This document shows, one piece after another, positions 39,074 through 48,076 of a stretch of DNA of 50,222 nucleotides (the stretch's first letter is position 1; each line of letters opens with the position of its first letter). Under the pieces are notes generated by a model, which saw nothing but the letters and a program-made list of their open reading frames with translations, did no database searches and was not told the origin of the DNA. The stretch is from positions 1-50,222 of IMG/VR virus record IMGVR_UViG_3300017971_000361. One strand, given 5' to 3'. The DNA is from a virus. Made by a program: the position numbers and the translations under genes.

Positions 39074-42000
39074 TGCACTGGTTCCCTGTTCGCCAGTCCG
39101 CCGACAGAAAAGCCGGTCCGTCGTCCAGACCGTACAGCCTGCCACAAGTCCGTGTCAAGTATGCGAAGCGCCAGGATCCACGTGCCCGGCCTGACAGAAC
39201 GGTTACCGATCGTATACCCAGTGGGTGCGCAGTAGCATTGCAACACCTTCACCTTGTCCGAAATGTCCTTGCCATGCTGGTCGTGGATCCGCATGCCGTG
39301 TTCGGCCCAGAACACCATGGCGTTGTATACGTCGTCGTCGCTGTACACGTCGTTCTGTGCATCGGGCTTCATACCACCGGCTGCGGCTTCGTCGGTGGGT
39401 TCCAGCACGATCCCTTCCACGTACCGTTCGCCTTCGTCGGACTTCAGAACTTCGAAGCCACCCAGGCCGGACGCGGTGCGCTTTTCCACTTCGTGCTTTC
39501 GGATCGTCGCTTCCGCCTGGTCGGCCGACATGGGTTGCCGATCGGTCACCCCGATCACCGTCGGTTCGGACCAGGTGATCGATCGCTTGTCGTCCGACTT
39601 GCCCACCACCAGATCGCCCACTTCGACTTCCAGCACGTCGCCGACGTTCGCGAACACTGGGGCCGGGACCGTGCACCCGATATCGGCGTACGTGTCGCCC
39701 CGGACGTTCTTGATCCCCTTCCAGGTGTCGCGGTCTTCCTTCACGATCGGTCCGATCGCACAGTGGAACGCGCCGGCGTCGGGGTCGTCGGGTGGGGTCG
39801 TCTTCTTCCAGACGATCGCCCGGACCTTCCAGGACGGATCGAAGTCGCACGCCTGGGCCGGGGTGTCGTGGTCGGGTTCGGCCTTTTCGGTCGGGACGCG
39901 GCCGGGTGCAGCGTCCGGTGTCATGGTCCACACGTCGGACCCTTCTTCTTCGGCGACCAGGGTGTGCGTTCCCTTCAGCACGTCGCCGGCGAAGCGGATC
40001 CGGACGACCGACTGGGTGCGCTTCAGCAGGGTTGCCTTCCCGCGGTCCACGACACAGATCCCCGACGTCGTGTGCTTCGTGGTGTTCAGCACGTCGTCGC
40101 CGACCTGGGCGCCGGGTTCCACGGCACCTTCGAAAGTCAGAAGGGCTTTGCTGGTACGGTGCACCTGCTTCGCTGTGATCTGCGGCGGACGGGTGGCAGG
40201 GTCGGCCTGCAGCACCCAGGTTCGCAGCCCGTCGCCGTCGTCAAGGGACAGGTGCCATTCGGACCGCAACGCGTCCTTGCTGGTGCGGAAGTCCTGCCGC
40301 GACAGGGCGAAGTCCACGACCGGCGGCGCCTGGTCCAGCCGGTCGCCCTGGTCCACGTACAACTTCCGGACCGTCCGCCGGAACTGGCCGTCCACCACCT
40401 TCACGTTGTCGTCGGTAAAGTGGCGGGACTGCACCAGGGCGTCGCGGATTTCGCGCGCTTCGCGCGGGTTGCTCGCCTTCCAGTACCGGAACTGTTCCGG
40501 GGTCACGGCTTCCAGCGTCTTCGGAATCGCGCTGTACCCCTTCGGCGGCATGGACTGGGTAGCGACCGCCCTGGGCTTCAGCACCCCGGGCAGCGCCGAT
40601 TCGGTGATCGTCGCGGTCCACAGCGGGCCATCGGTGGAACCGATCTTCCGCATGAACAGGATCCCGCGAACGTCGGCCCCCTTCCCCGTCAGGAAGTATT
40701 CGTGGGCGTCCGGTTTCTGCAGGCCCAGTTCCACAGTCGGCCGGTCGGCCGTGACGAAGACGCCGGCTTCCAGGCGGGTCGCCCCGACTTCGCCCGGTTC
40801 GACCACCTGATCCTTCAGGTTCAGCCAGGCGACGGGCTGACGGGTTTTGCCCTGGACGCGAAGCTGGGACGGGGCCGCGAACGGTTTGGTGTACCGCCCA
40901 CCGGCCACGCTGAACCTGTCCGCGATCCGTCGGGCCTGTTCCACCGTGTCCACGGCGGGCACGGCCCCCGCCTTCTGGTTGTTCAGGGTCCAGCCCACCA
41001 GGTGATCGTTGACCTTGATCCGGAAGTCCAGGTGCAGACTGGACCCCCGGAAGTGATACTGGAACACGGCCGGGCGCTGGGTGGCGTCCTTCGGCGGCAT
41101 ATCCAGGAACGGGTCCGCCTGCTTCACCAGGTCGGCCGCCATGCGGATCACGTGCAGATCGTTGCGTCGTCGCAGCACCAGGTCGTACATGGGCACGTTG
41201 TCCGTGAACGGGCCGCCCTGGTCGTCGTGCACGAACTGGACCCGGCGGGACAGCTCGGGCGGGAACATGCGTCCCAGACGGAACCGGATCGCGTGCCGCG
41301 TCGCTTCGTCGAACGGACCGCGGATCAGCAGGTCAATATCGCCCTTCGACTTCCCGTGAACGGCCACCCCACCGACCAAGTACACGGCCGGTTCCCGCAG
41401 CACGATATCGCGGACGTGCCGCAGCACTTCCGGCAGCACGACCTGTGATCCAAAGTCCTGTTCACCCCCGGGATAGATCGCCGCCGTCTGGCGTTCGAAC
41501 GGAGCAAGCCACTTCTGCAGGTCACCTTCCGGTATCCCTTCGTATGCCGTCGGGTCAAGCCCCCGGGTTTCGGCGTCCAGTTCGTCGGGACCGCCGGGGT
41601 GCTTCAGATTGCGGCGCGCCATTTCGCGCAGCAGGTGCAGGTGGGCGTTGATCACGTCTTCGCGGGACTCGGCGCCCGTCGTCGTCCGGTCGGTGTACGC
41701 GAACAGTTCGGCGTGGAAGGCATGCAGGGACAGGTCCGCTTCGCGCACCTGGTCGTCGGTCCACCTGGCGATCGTCACCGGGTCGATCGACCTGGTGGAC
41801 ACCAGACCGATCCCGGGGACCAGCACTTTTTCCAGTTCGTCGGGCAGGTCGTCCAGGTCCAGGTCACCGTCCGCCTTCGACAGATCGTCCAGCATGTCGG
41901 GCAGGGCTTCCAGGTACGCGATCGCTTCGTTGACCGCCTTTCGTGCGTCGGCCGCTTCCACGGGGATCGACGATACCAGGGGAAGCAGGACGTGCAGCAA

Positions 42001-42996
42001 CTGTTCGGCCGCCGCGGGGAACGCTGACGGAACTTCGCTTGCTTCGTGCCCACCAGTCACCTTGATCGCTTCCAGGTGGGACAGCAGATCAGACAGGACC
42101 GGGCCGAAGTTCCGCAGGACACCGATCCGCTTCGGGTCGTTCGTCAGCCTGGCGGCCCGGTCCACGAACCCGGGTACCTTGTGCGCCAGGCTGTGCGCCA
42201 GGTGCCGGGCCTGCGCCACCAGTTCGCCGGGCTTCGGGGGATCGGGTTCCGGCTGCTTCGCGGCTTCGGTCGGGGCCGGTTCTGGTTCTGCCTTCTTCGA
42301 TCGGTGGGGGTCCATGCACCGCATGATCAGGAACCCATCGGCAGCGTGCAACAGGTTGACCTTGCCGAACGCGCGCCGCAGTTCGGCCGCCAGTTGTTCC
42401 GGCGTGAAGCCCCGCTGGAACGACCCCGACCTGGTGCGGATCCCGTCGTGTTCGGGGGTCCCCTTCGTGCCTTCCAGGTCGGCGGGGGTCCAGACGACGA
42501 CCAGGGCGCGGCCGTCGGGCTTCGTGGCGCCAGCGATATCGGCGATCGCCGCGCGTCTGGCTTCCGGTGGCAGCACGTTCAGCACGTACGACGACAGCAC
42601 CGTGTCGTACTTGCGGCCCAGTTTGTCGCGGCCCGGGGCGAAGTTCGGATCGTATTCGGTAACGTTGTCCACACCCCGGGTTTCCCGCATGCGGGTTGTG
42701 TCGTGGTGCGCCTTGCCCGACCCGTGGTGCAGCACGTCCCCCTTGATCCATTCCCAGGCACACGCCATGCGGACCGGGGCCGACGTCCCTTCCCGTTGCC
42801 GGGCGGTCCGGGCGGACGCCAGGACGTCGGCAGCGGACTTCGCGGACAGGTGCAGCACTTCGGGGTGCGCGGTCAGGATCTGCCCGATTTCAAAGTCCGT
42901 GGGCGGGTCGTGGCGGACTTCACCCTGGGCCGGGTACATGGCACCGCCGTCGTCCAGGGCAGGGGTCGCGATCGTCTGCTTCTGTGTGTCGGTCAT
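39070..42996 (-). CDS. Multidomain protein: methyltransferase-like, nucleotidyltransferase, tandem LigD-PE-like, XkdF-like prohead protease (1308 aa)
   Basis: Domains in order: residues 70-228, a class I SAM-dependent methyltransferase-like fold (motif I region VLHHGSGKAHHD, then TEYDPNFAP and YDTVLSSYVLNVLPP), close to the type linked with phosphorothioation loci but with altered motif I. 240-500, linker and helices. 538-610, a minimal nucleotidyltransferase (GGVAVHGKSKGDIDLLI, Asp553/Asp555, third acid in MYDLVLRR). 640-797, a LigD 3'-phosphoesterase-like domain (YHFRGSSLHLDFRIKVNDHL, GWTLN). 894-1030, a second copy (FEGAVEPGAQVG, CVVDRGKATL, FAGDVLKGTHTLV). 1180-1308, an XkdF-like maturation protease (RYVEGIVLEP, WAEHGMRIHDQHG, GTWILALRILDTDLW, TGFSVGG). 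The protease job at capsid maturation is well placed between MuF and scaffold. The other domains may act on DNA after injection or in the capsid; that is inference. Confidence 0.82.
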   Translation of the reverse strand: MTDTQKQTIATPALDDGGAMYPAQGEVRHDPPTDFEIGQILTAHPEVLHLSAKSAADVLASARTARQREGTSAPVRMACAWEWIKGDVLHHGSGKAHHDTTRMRETRGVDNVTEYDPNFAPGRDKLGRKYDTVLSSYVLNVLPPEARRAAIADIAGATKPDGRALVVVWTPADLEGTKGTPEHDGIRTRSGSFQRGFTPEQLAAELRRAFGKVNLLHAADGFLIMRCMDPHRSKKAEPEPAPTEAAKQPEPDPPKPGELVAQARHLAHSLAHKVPGFVDRAARLTNDPKRIGVLRNFGPVLSDLLSHLEAIKVTGGHEASEVPSAFPAAAEQLLHVLLPLVSSIPVEAADARKAVNEAIAYLEALPDMLDDLSKADGDLDLDDLPDELEKVLVPGIGLVSTRSIDPVTIARWTDDQVREADLSLHAFHAELFAYTDRTTTGAESREDVINAHLHLLREMARRNLKHPGGPDELDAETRGLDPTAYEGIPEGDLQKWLAPFERQTAAIYPGGEQDFGSQVVLPEVLRHVRDIVLREPAVYLVGGVAVHGKSKGDIDLLIRGPFDEATRHAIRFRLGRMFPPELSRRVQFVHDDQGGPFTDNVPMYDLVLRRRNDLHVIRMAADLVKQADPFLDMPPKDATQRPAVFQYHFRGSSLHLDFRIKVNDHLVGWTLNNQKAGAVPAVDTVEQARRIADRFSVAGGRYTKPFAAPSQLRVQGKTRQPVAWLNLKDQVVEPGEVGATRLEAGVFVTADRPTVELGLQKPDAHEYFLTGKGADVRGILFMRKIGSTDGPLWTATITESALPGVLKPRAVATQSMPPKGYSAIPKTLEAVTPEQFRYWKASNPREAREIRDALVQSRHFTDDNVKVVDGQFRRTVRKLYVDQGDRLDQAPPVVDFALSRQDFRTSKDALRSEWHLSLDDGDGLRTWVLQADPATRPPQITAKQVHRTSKALLTFEGAVEPGAQVGDDVLNTTKHTTSGICVVDRGKATLLKRTQSVVRIRFAGDVLKGTHTLVAEEEGSDVWTMTPDAAPGRVPTEKAEPDHDTPAQACDFDPSWKVRAIVWKKTTPPDDPDAGAFHCAIGPIVKEDRDTWKGIKNVRGDTYADIGCTVPAPVFANVGDVLEVEVGDLVVGKSDDKRSITWSEPTVIGVTDRQPMSADQAEATIRKHEVEKRTASGLGGFEVLKSDEGERYVEGIVLEPTDEAAAGGMKPDAQNDVYSDDDVYNAMVFWAEHGMRIHDQHGKDISDKVKVLQCYCAPTGYTIGNRSVRPGTWILALRILDTDLWQAVRSGRRTGFSVGGLANREPVQ

Positions 42997-43005
42997 GGGT
43001 CACCT

Positions 43006-44190
43006 TCAGGTACTGGTCCGGGGCACCGTCGCAGGGACCGGTGCGTTCCGGCGCTTGGGTATCTTGGGGCGCGGTGCAGGCCGCGTCCTAACCTTCGGCT
43101 GGTCCGGGTTCACCACCGGACCGGGCACAATTTCCGCCACGCAACGGCAGTGGAAATGATACGGCGGCAGTATCATATTGTTTTCGGTCAGGGTCCGGGT
43201 GCCGCGGGTACCGGCCCCACGGGGTATCCCCAGTCCCTTGAACTGTGACACCTTCAGCCAGGGCTGCGCCGACCGCACCCCGCCTGGTGTCGTCGCCCCC
43301 AGGATCGCGTCCATCTGGCCAGACGCTACACGTAGCGGAAACCGCTTTCTATTCATGGTGTTACAACGATCACAGGTGCGTTCGTCACTGGGGTTCAAGA
43401 TCTCGATTTGCCGGACCCCCACCCGACGGAAGGCGTCGATCGATCCGGCGGTCCGGGCCGTCGTCGCAGCGTTCGTCGCCAAACCGTCGTGGTACGTCGC
43501 AGCCGTACCCTGCCACCCGGGCGGGACTGGACCAGCGGCGTCGGGCCGTACGTAGTCGGCCGGCACCACGTCCAGTTCCCGTTCTAGGGCTTCGCCCAGT
43601 TCCTTCGCCGCGTCTTCTCCGGTCAGCCCCTGGCGCACGATCACATCGCGGGCCGTCCAGGCGATTCGGCGCGACAGGTTCTTGTCGTAATGATCGCCAA
43701 CCCAGAAGACCTGGTGCCGGTTCAGGCGGTTGATCGCGTTGACGTCTTGCAGGTCGAACGTGGGCGCGATTTCCAGGGGGGTCGCCGCCTTTTCCACTCC
43801 GGGCAGTTCCGCCGGCGGAAGTGGCGGATCGATTTGTAGGGGCACCTTCGACGCGCCCAGGGCACGGCGCCAGGCGGCCCGCTTCCCCAGGGCGTAGAAG
43901 TGGGACACCTGGGACGTGATCGCCTTGATCGCCGCGTCGTCAAAGGCGTCCTTGTACGCCTTCCTGACAGCAGCCAGGATCGATCGAAGGGGTCTGCCTG
44001 CCCTGGCTGCGGACTGGGCCGCCCTGATCGCTTTGCGGGACGCCTTGATATGGAACTCGCCCAGGGCGCGGCGCAGTTCCGCTTCGCGGATCAGGATCTC
44101 TTTGAACTCGGGCGGGCCCGCAGCCTTCAGCACGGCCAGGCGCGACAACGCGAAGTCGGCCGCGTGCTTTTCCAGGTCGTGGTCCGCCAT
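43006..44190 (-). CDS. Minor head protein, Mu gpF/SPP1 gp7-like, 394 aa
   Basis: Head morphogenesis protein that binds the portal and may be injected with DNA. The C-terminal domain has the signature ILNPSDERTCDRCNTMNRKR, a Trp/Gly-rich middle and the closing YHFHCRCVAEIVP, the paired CxxC/HxxCRC pattern of the family, which may bind zinc. The N-terminal 200 residues are helical. A C-terminal basic Pro-rich tail (RPAPRPKIPKRRNAPVPATV) is added. ATG 44190 is chosen over GTG 44196. Gene order portal, MuF, protease is the norm. Confidence 0.85.
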   Translation of the reverse strand: MADHDLEKHAADFALSRLAVLKAAGPPEFKEILIREAELRRALGEFHIKASRKAIRAAQSAARAGRPLRSILAAVRKAYKDAFDDAAIKAITSQVSHFYALGKRAAWRRALGASKVPLQIDPPLPPAELPGVEKAATPLEIAPTFDLQDVNAINRLNRHQVFWVGDHYDKNLSRRIAWTARDVIVRQGLTGEDAAKELGEALERELDVVPADYVRPDAAGPVPPGWQGTAATYHDGLATNAATTARTAGSIDAFRRVGVRQIEILNPSDERTCDRCNTMNRKRFPLRVASGQMDAILGATTPGGVRSAQPWLKVSQFKGLGIPRGAGTRGTRTLTENNMILPPYHFHCRCVAEIVPGPVVNPDQPKVRTRPAPRPKIPKRRNAPVPATVPRTST

Positions 44191-44197
44191 GCACACG

Positions 44198-46009
44198 TCA
44201 GTCGCCCTGTTCCGCCCAGTGGACGGCGCGCTGGATTTCGGCCTGGGCGGCGTTGCCGATCCCCACCAGATCCATGATCGTCGCCTGCCGCCATGCCTTC
44301 GCCACTTCGTCTTGCGCCGACGGCTGGACCGGCGCGACAGTCTGCCCGATTTCCGTGGGGCCCGCGGTCCCGCCGGTGTTCTTCACCCGGTCGGCCATGG
44401 TCAGGCTAAACGGCTGGTCCGGATCGAACTTCGACGGGTCCAGATCGGGGATATCCGCTGCATTCTTGAACACGTCTTCGATCACCAGGCGGGCGAGGCG
44501 CGGTGTGACACCACCGGTGCGTTCGCCCTGCGCCAGCATTTGGATCAGCTCTTTGTTGTCGGTGACGTTCGGGGTCCGGGATTCGAAACGCCAGTACCTG
44601 ATCCCCAGGTCGGTTAGGATCAGGTGGTTGATCGTCCAGTCCACTTCTGTCCGTTCCGGCCCGAACACTTGCTCGTCGGCCAGTTTGCGACCGGCTTCTG
44701 TGTTCGCCTTCGTCACTTCGGCTTCGGCCCCGACGAAGATCCGGGGGATCCGGAACGACCGCCGGATCGCGTCGCGACAGTTCCCGACGTACCCCTGGAA
44801 CAGCGCGTCCCGCAGCTGGACGTCGGTCATGGGCTTGATATCGATCCGCACCTGCCCGCTGTCTTCCCCTTCCACGTCGCCTTCGGCTTCGACGACCAGG
44901 AACCGGGACATATTGTCGTCGGACTGTAGGATCTCCGCGTACGTTTCGATCCGCTTGATCGTGGCTTCGGTCAGCATGCCATTCGACACGGCGAACACGG
45001 CCGACGGAACGTTGTTGTTGCTGATCGTGGTCAGGTTGATTTCGCCGGCCTTGCGTTCACCCAGGATCGACAGCAGTTCCCCAATGTACCGGGGGATACC
45101 GTACGGTGACCGGGGCGAGTAGATCCGGAAGTGGATCACTTCGTTCGCCCGGCGCCCTTCGGGCATGGGCTTGTTCGTGCCCTTCCAGTTGTCCACTTCT
45201 TCGGGTGGCACGTAGTCCCCGGTTTCGTTGTCCATGACCCGCGGATCCCCGAAGGACTTGAACCAGCGGATCTTGCCGATCCGCCGGCTGACCATTTCCC
45301 GAAGTTCGCCCTGACGTTCGCGAAGCAGCAGGGTCTGTCCCTGGGCGAACGCTCGGAACCGCTTGTACGTCGGGACCTGTTCGATCTGGAAGTCGTTGTC
45401 CACGATCTGGATCACCGGGACGTTCACCTGGGTGAATTCCTTGTCTTGGATCCCCAGACGTATCTGATACGACGGCAGCTGCTTCAGTCGCATGATCCGC
45501 TTGCCCTTGCGGGTCCGGATCACTTCCCAGTACGCGTTCCCTGTCGCTTCCAGGTCGGTCCGCGTGTTGCGTCGGTGGGCCGTGAACGACACGTCTAGGG
45601 CGATCGATTCGAACAAGTTTTCCAGCAACACCTTTTCGAACTTGGCCCGCTTCTTCACGGCGTCCGGAACCTTCGTGTCTTCGATCCCCGTAAACCGACT
45701 GACCAGGCGGTGCCCGAAGCCTTCGATATTGACTTCCATGGCTTCAATCGCCCGGGACAGCTCACCCGACAGTTCCGGGAACCGGGACAGGGTGGTCAGG
45801 TTGTACGGGGGCGGGACAAGGCGGTCAGCCCATTCGGTCCAGACTTCGGATTCCGCCAGGGTGCGCGATGCTTCGGCCGGAGTGTCCTTGTCGGGTTCGA
45901 CGCCCACCTGCTTCTTCGTCTTCGTCGGATGCCCGATGATCGTTGCCTTCACCATGCGCTGCGCGCGGCCGACGGCCTGCCCCGCTTCCTGATCGACGTT
46001 CGTTGCCAT
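44198..46009 (-). CDS. Portal protein (PBSX/XkdE-like), 603 aa
   Basis: The dodecameric ring at the packaging vertex. The 603-residue protein has the PBSX-type portal pattern: an N-terminal clip/wing region (IEAMEVNIEGFGHRLVSRFT), then GNAYWEVIRTRKGKRIMRLK, the central HFRIYSPRSPYGIPRYIGEL, the stem helices (GERKAGEINLTTISNNNVPS) and the C-terminal PMTDVQLRDALFQGYVGNCR with VGAEAEVTKANTEAGRKLAD. It lies between terminase and MuF genes. The N-terminal 50 residues look disordered. Confidence 0.88.
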   Translation of the reverse strand: MATNVDQEAGQAVGRAQRMVKATIIGHPTKTKKQVGVEPDKDTPAEASRTLAESEVWTEWADRLVPPPYNLTTLSRFPELSGELSRAIEAMEVNIEGFGHRLVSRFTGIEDTKVPDAVKKRAKFEKVLLENLFESIALDVSFTAHRRNTRTDLEATGNAYWEVIRTRKGKRIMRLKQLPSYQIRLGIQDKEFTQVNVPVIQIVDNDFQIEQVPTYKRFRAFAQGQTLLLRERQGELREMVSRRIGKIRWFKSFGDPRVMDNETGDYVPPEEVDNWKGTNKPMPEGRRANEVIHFRIYSPRSPYGIPRYIGELLSILGERKAGEINLTTISNNNVPSAVFAVSNGMLTEATIKRIETYAEILQSDDNMSRFLVVEAEGDVEGEDSGQVRIDIKPMTDVQLRDALFQGYVGNCRDAIRRSFRIPRIFVGAEAEVTKANTEAGRKLADEQVFGPERTEVDWTINHLILTDLGIRYWRFESRTPNVTDNKELIQMLAQGERTGGVTPRLARLVIEDVFKNAADIPDLDPSKFDPDQPFSLTMADRVKNTGGTAGPTEIGQTVAPVQPSAQDEVAKAWRQATIMDLVGIGNAAQAEIQRAVHWAEQGD

Positions 46010-46021
46010 GTCGTCCCCCTG

Positions 46022-47449
46022 CTAGATCACACCGGGTTCGCGTTCCCGACGTTTCCGCCTTTTGTATCGCACAGCGCGCACTGCCAAGTCCAGCGCGTCG
46101 AAGGCGTGATCGTGGTCACCGTCCGGAAACCCCACCAGTTCTTCGATCAGCTGGTCCAGTCCCTGGGTAAAGATCACCTTGCCCGCTTCGAACTTCGCTG
46201 CCAGGTGGGCGGCGCGCTGGTCCTTCGACCTTTTCTGAAAGGCTTTGAAGATCGGAAGCCCCTTGCGCTTGCGCTTCACTTCGTCAACCAGCACGGCCTG
46301 GTACTGCTGGGCTTCGATCAGGAACTTCGCCACGTCGTGCCGTTCGGCCAGTTCGATCACCCGGGTCCGCTGCTGCACGAATTTCAGCCGGCCCGCCACG
46401 TGGTCGATCACGTAGTATCGATCGGTCACCTTGTCATACCGGATCACGACCAGTTCGAACAGGTCCGCTGTTTTCTTCAGGCTAGTTGCCAGGTCGCCGC
46501 CGCCGTACGCCGGCAGGCCGTCGGGCACCTGGTCATGCGGGATCACCCGGATATCGTCCCACTGGAACACGCCGCCGCCCACCATCTTTTTCGCGTCGCA
46601 CAGATACTGCGTGGCGAAAATGATCGATCCCATTTTCGTCCGCAACGCCAGCAGGAAGGACACCGGGAACTTGTCCGGCCATTCGGCCACCCACCCGTCG
46701 GTGTTGTTGCCCCGCATGGCGGGGATCACCAGGGTCCGGGGGCCGTCCATGTCGGACTTGCGCAGGTGGCCGTACAGGTCGGCGGGGTGGTGTGGGACCC
46801 CACGGACCGCCAGGGCGCCGCCGGGTTCCAGGGTCGGCAGTAGCGTCTTGTAGAAGAACGTGTGCACCTTGCGCCGCATATGGGCGGTCCGGGATTCCGA
46901 TTCGGACACCAGGTCGTCACAGATCAACACGTCATAGTGTCGGGACTCCACAGCGCTGTCCAGCCCGACCGTGGTGATCGTCGGTTCCTTCGGCTGCTTC
47001 GTGCGACCGGCCACCTTGATTTCGTCTTCGTCCCACTTCGCCCCGACCTGCGGCCCGAAGATCGCCTGCACCTTGTCGGATTCCAGGTGCCCCTTGATCT
47101 CTGACAGGAACGCCTTTGCGTTCGTGTGCGACTTCGACGCGATCAGGATCCGGACGTCGGGATCCTTCAGGACGCGCCAGACGGAATATGCCACCGTGAC
47201 GATCGTGGACTTGCCGCTGCCGCGCCACCCCAGGACCAGGTTACCGTCCGGGAACCGCAGGGTGTGCTTCAGCATGCGAAGGTGGTGGGGCGCGACTTCG
47301 TATCCCAGGACTTCCGTACACAGCAGATCGATCCGGTCGTATTCCAGGATCTGGCGTCGCAACAGGTCGCGTTCTGCCCGTTCCAGTTCTTCGGCGGTTT
47401 CGACCAGTTCCCGGCGGGTGTTCCGGTCGTGCGCGGTCGCCGTTGTCAC
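46022..47449 (-). CDS. Terminase large subunit, 475 aa
   Basis: The DNA-packaging motor. ATPase domain: Walker A GWRGSGKS (74-81), motor motif ILIASKSHTNAKAF, Walker B VLICDD (174-179). Nuclease domain (RNase H fold): first acid Asp319 in YGGGDLATSLKKTAD, second acid in FLIEAQQYQ, last acids in GDHDHAFDALDLAVR (445-455). Start is GTG 47449 with GGGGGTAACC directly upstream, 3 bases after the small subunit stop. The headful or cos mode cannot be judged from this. Confidence 0.9.
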   Translation of the reverse strand: MTTATAHDRNTRRELVETAEELERAERDLLRRQILEYDRIDLLCTEVLGYEVAPHHLRMLKHTLRFPDGNLVLGWRGSGKSTIVTVAYSVWRVLKDPDVRILIASKSHTNAKAFLSEIKGHLESDKVQAIFGPQVGAKWDEDEIKVAGRTKQPKEPTITTVGLDSAVESRHYDVLICDDLVSESESRTAHMRRKVHTFFYKTLLPTLEPGGALAVRGVPHHPADLYGHLRKSDMDGPRTLVIPAMRGNNTDGWVAEWPDKFPVSFLLALRTKMGSIIFATQYLCDAKKMVGGGVFQWDDIRVIPHDQVPDGLPAYGGGDLATSLKKTADLFELVVIRYDKVTDRYYVIDHVAGRLKFVQQRTRVIELAERHDVAKFLIEAQQYQAVLVDEVKRKRKGLPIFKAFQKRSKDQRAAHLAAKFEAGKVIFTQGLDQLIEELVGFPDGDHDHAFDALDLAVRAVRYKRRKRREREPGVI

Positions 47450-47452
47450 TGG

Positions 47453-48064
47453 TTACCCCCTTCGAAGTCGTCGGCGCAATGCCTTGATCCCCTTGACCGC
47501 GGCCGACGTCTTCGACTTTTTCGGCGACGGTGGCGCCGGCGCGGCCGGTATTTCGATCACCCGCGCTTCACCGTCTTCGCTGTCGTCAGGCAGGTCCAGC
47601 AGGTGGGTATCGTTGCCACGGGTCGCCAGTTCACGGATCCGGCGAATCCTCTGGTTGATATACGTCCGCAGTTCGGGGTCGGACATGGACCCGACCAGGT
47701 GCACCGACTTCTTCGGTTCACGCTTGATCAGCCCCAGGGTCTGCCCCAGCTTGATCGTCCGGTCCCACAGGTCTTGTTTCGCCTTGATCGCGCCCACCAG
47801 GGCGGATCCTTGCTTGCTGTCGTGGAACTGCTCGATCAGGTCGTCCAGGGCTGCCACATTGTCTTCGGTCCGCAGGCAGTATTCAACGAAGACGTCTTCT
47901 GACCGGCGGCCGACGCGGGCCCGTTCTTCTTCGGCGAACAGCTCGGCCTGCAGACCGGACAGATAGCCGGTGGTCCACCCGGTCGCTTCCAGGATCCGAT
48001 CAACGGTCGTGCCCTGCGCGATGAACACGCGCAAGGCCGCGACGTCGTGGCGCCGACTGGACAT
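47453..48064 (-). CDS. Terminase small subunit-like protein, 203 aa
   Basis: The N-terminal 50 residues form a helix-turn-helix suited to DNA recognition (AALRVFIAQGTTVDRILEAT, GWTTGYLSGL). A helical oligomerisation region follows (DNVAALDDLIEQFHDSKQGS; DLWDRTIKLGQTLGLIKREP), then a Pro/Lys-rich basic C-terminal tail (KKSKTSAAVKGIKALRRRLR). Position just before the large subunit supports the call. The protein would bind the packaging site and load the motor. Sequence signature alone is modest. Confidence 0.7.
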   Translation of the reverse strand: MSSRRHDVAALRVFIAQGTTVDRILEATGWTTGYLSGLQAELFAEEERARVGRRSEDVFVEYCLRTEDNVAALDDLIEQFHDSKQGSALVGAIKAKQDLWDRTIKLGQTLGLIKREPKKSVHLVGSMSDPELRTYINQRIRRIRELATRGNDTHLLDLPDDSEDGEARVIEIPAAPAPPSPKKSKTSAAVKGIKALRRRLRRG

Positions 48065-48076
48065 GCTGCCCCCTTT

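Noticed and set aside
39238-41448. Long plus-strand open frame (736 codons) opposite the 1308-residue protein
   Set aside because: It mirrors the codon pattern of the minus-strand gene, has no ribosome site or recognisable domain, and all neighbours are on the minus strand. It is a GC-rich antisense shadow.
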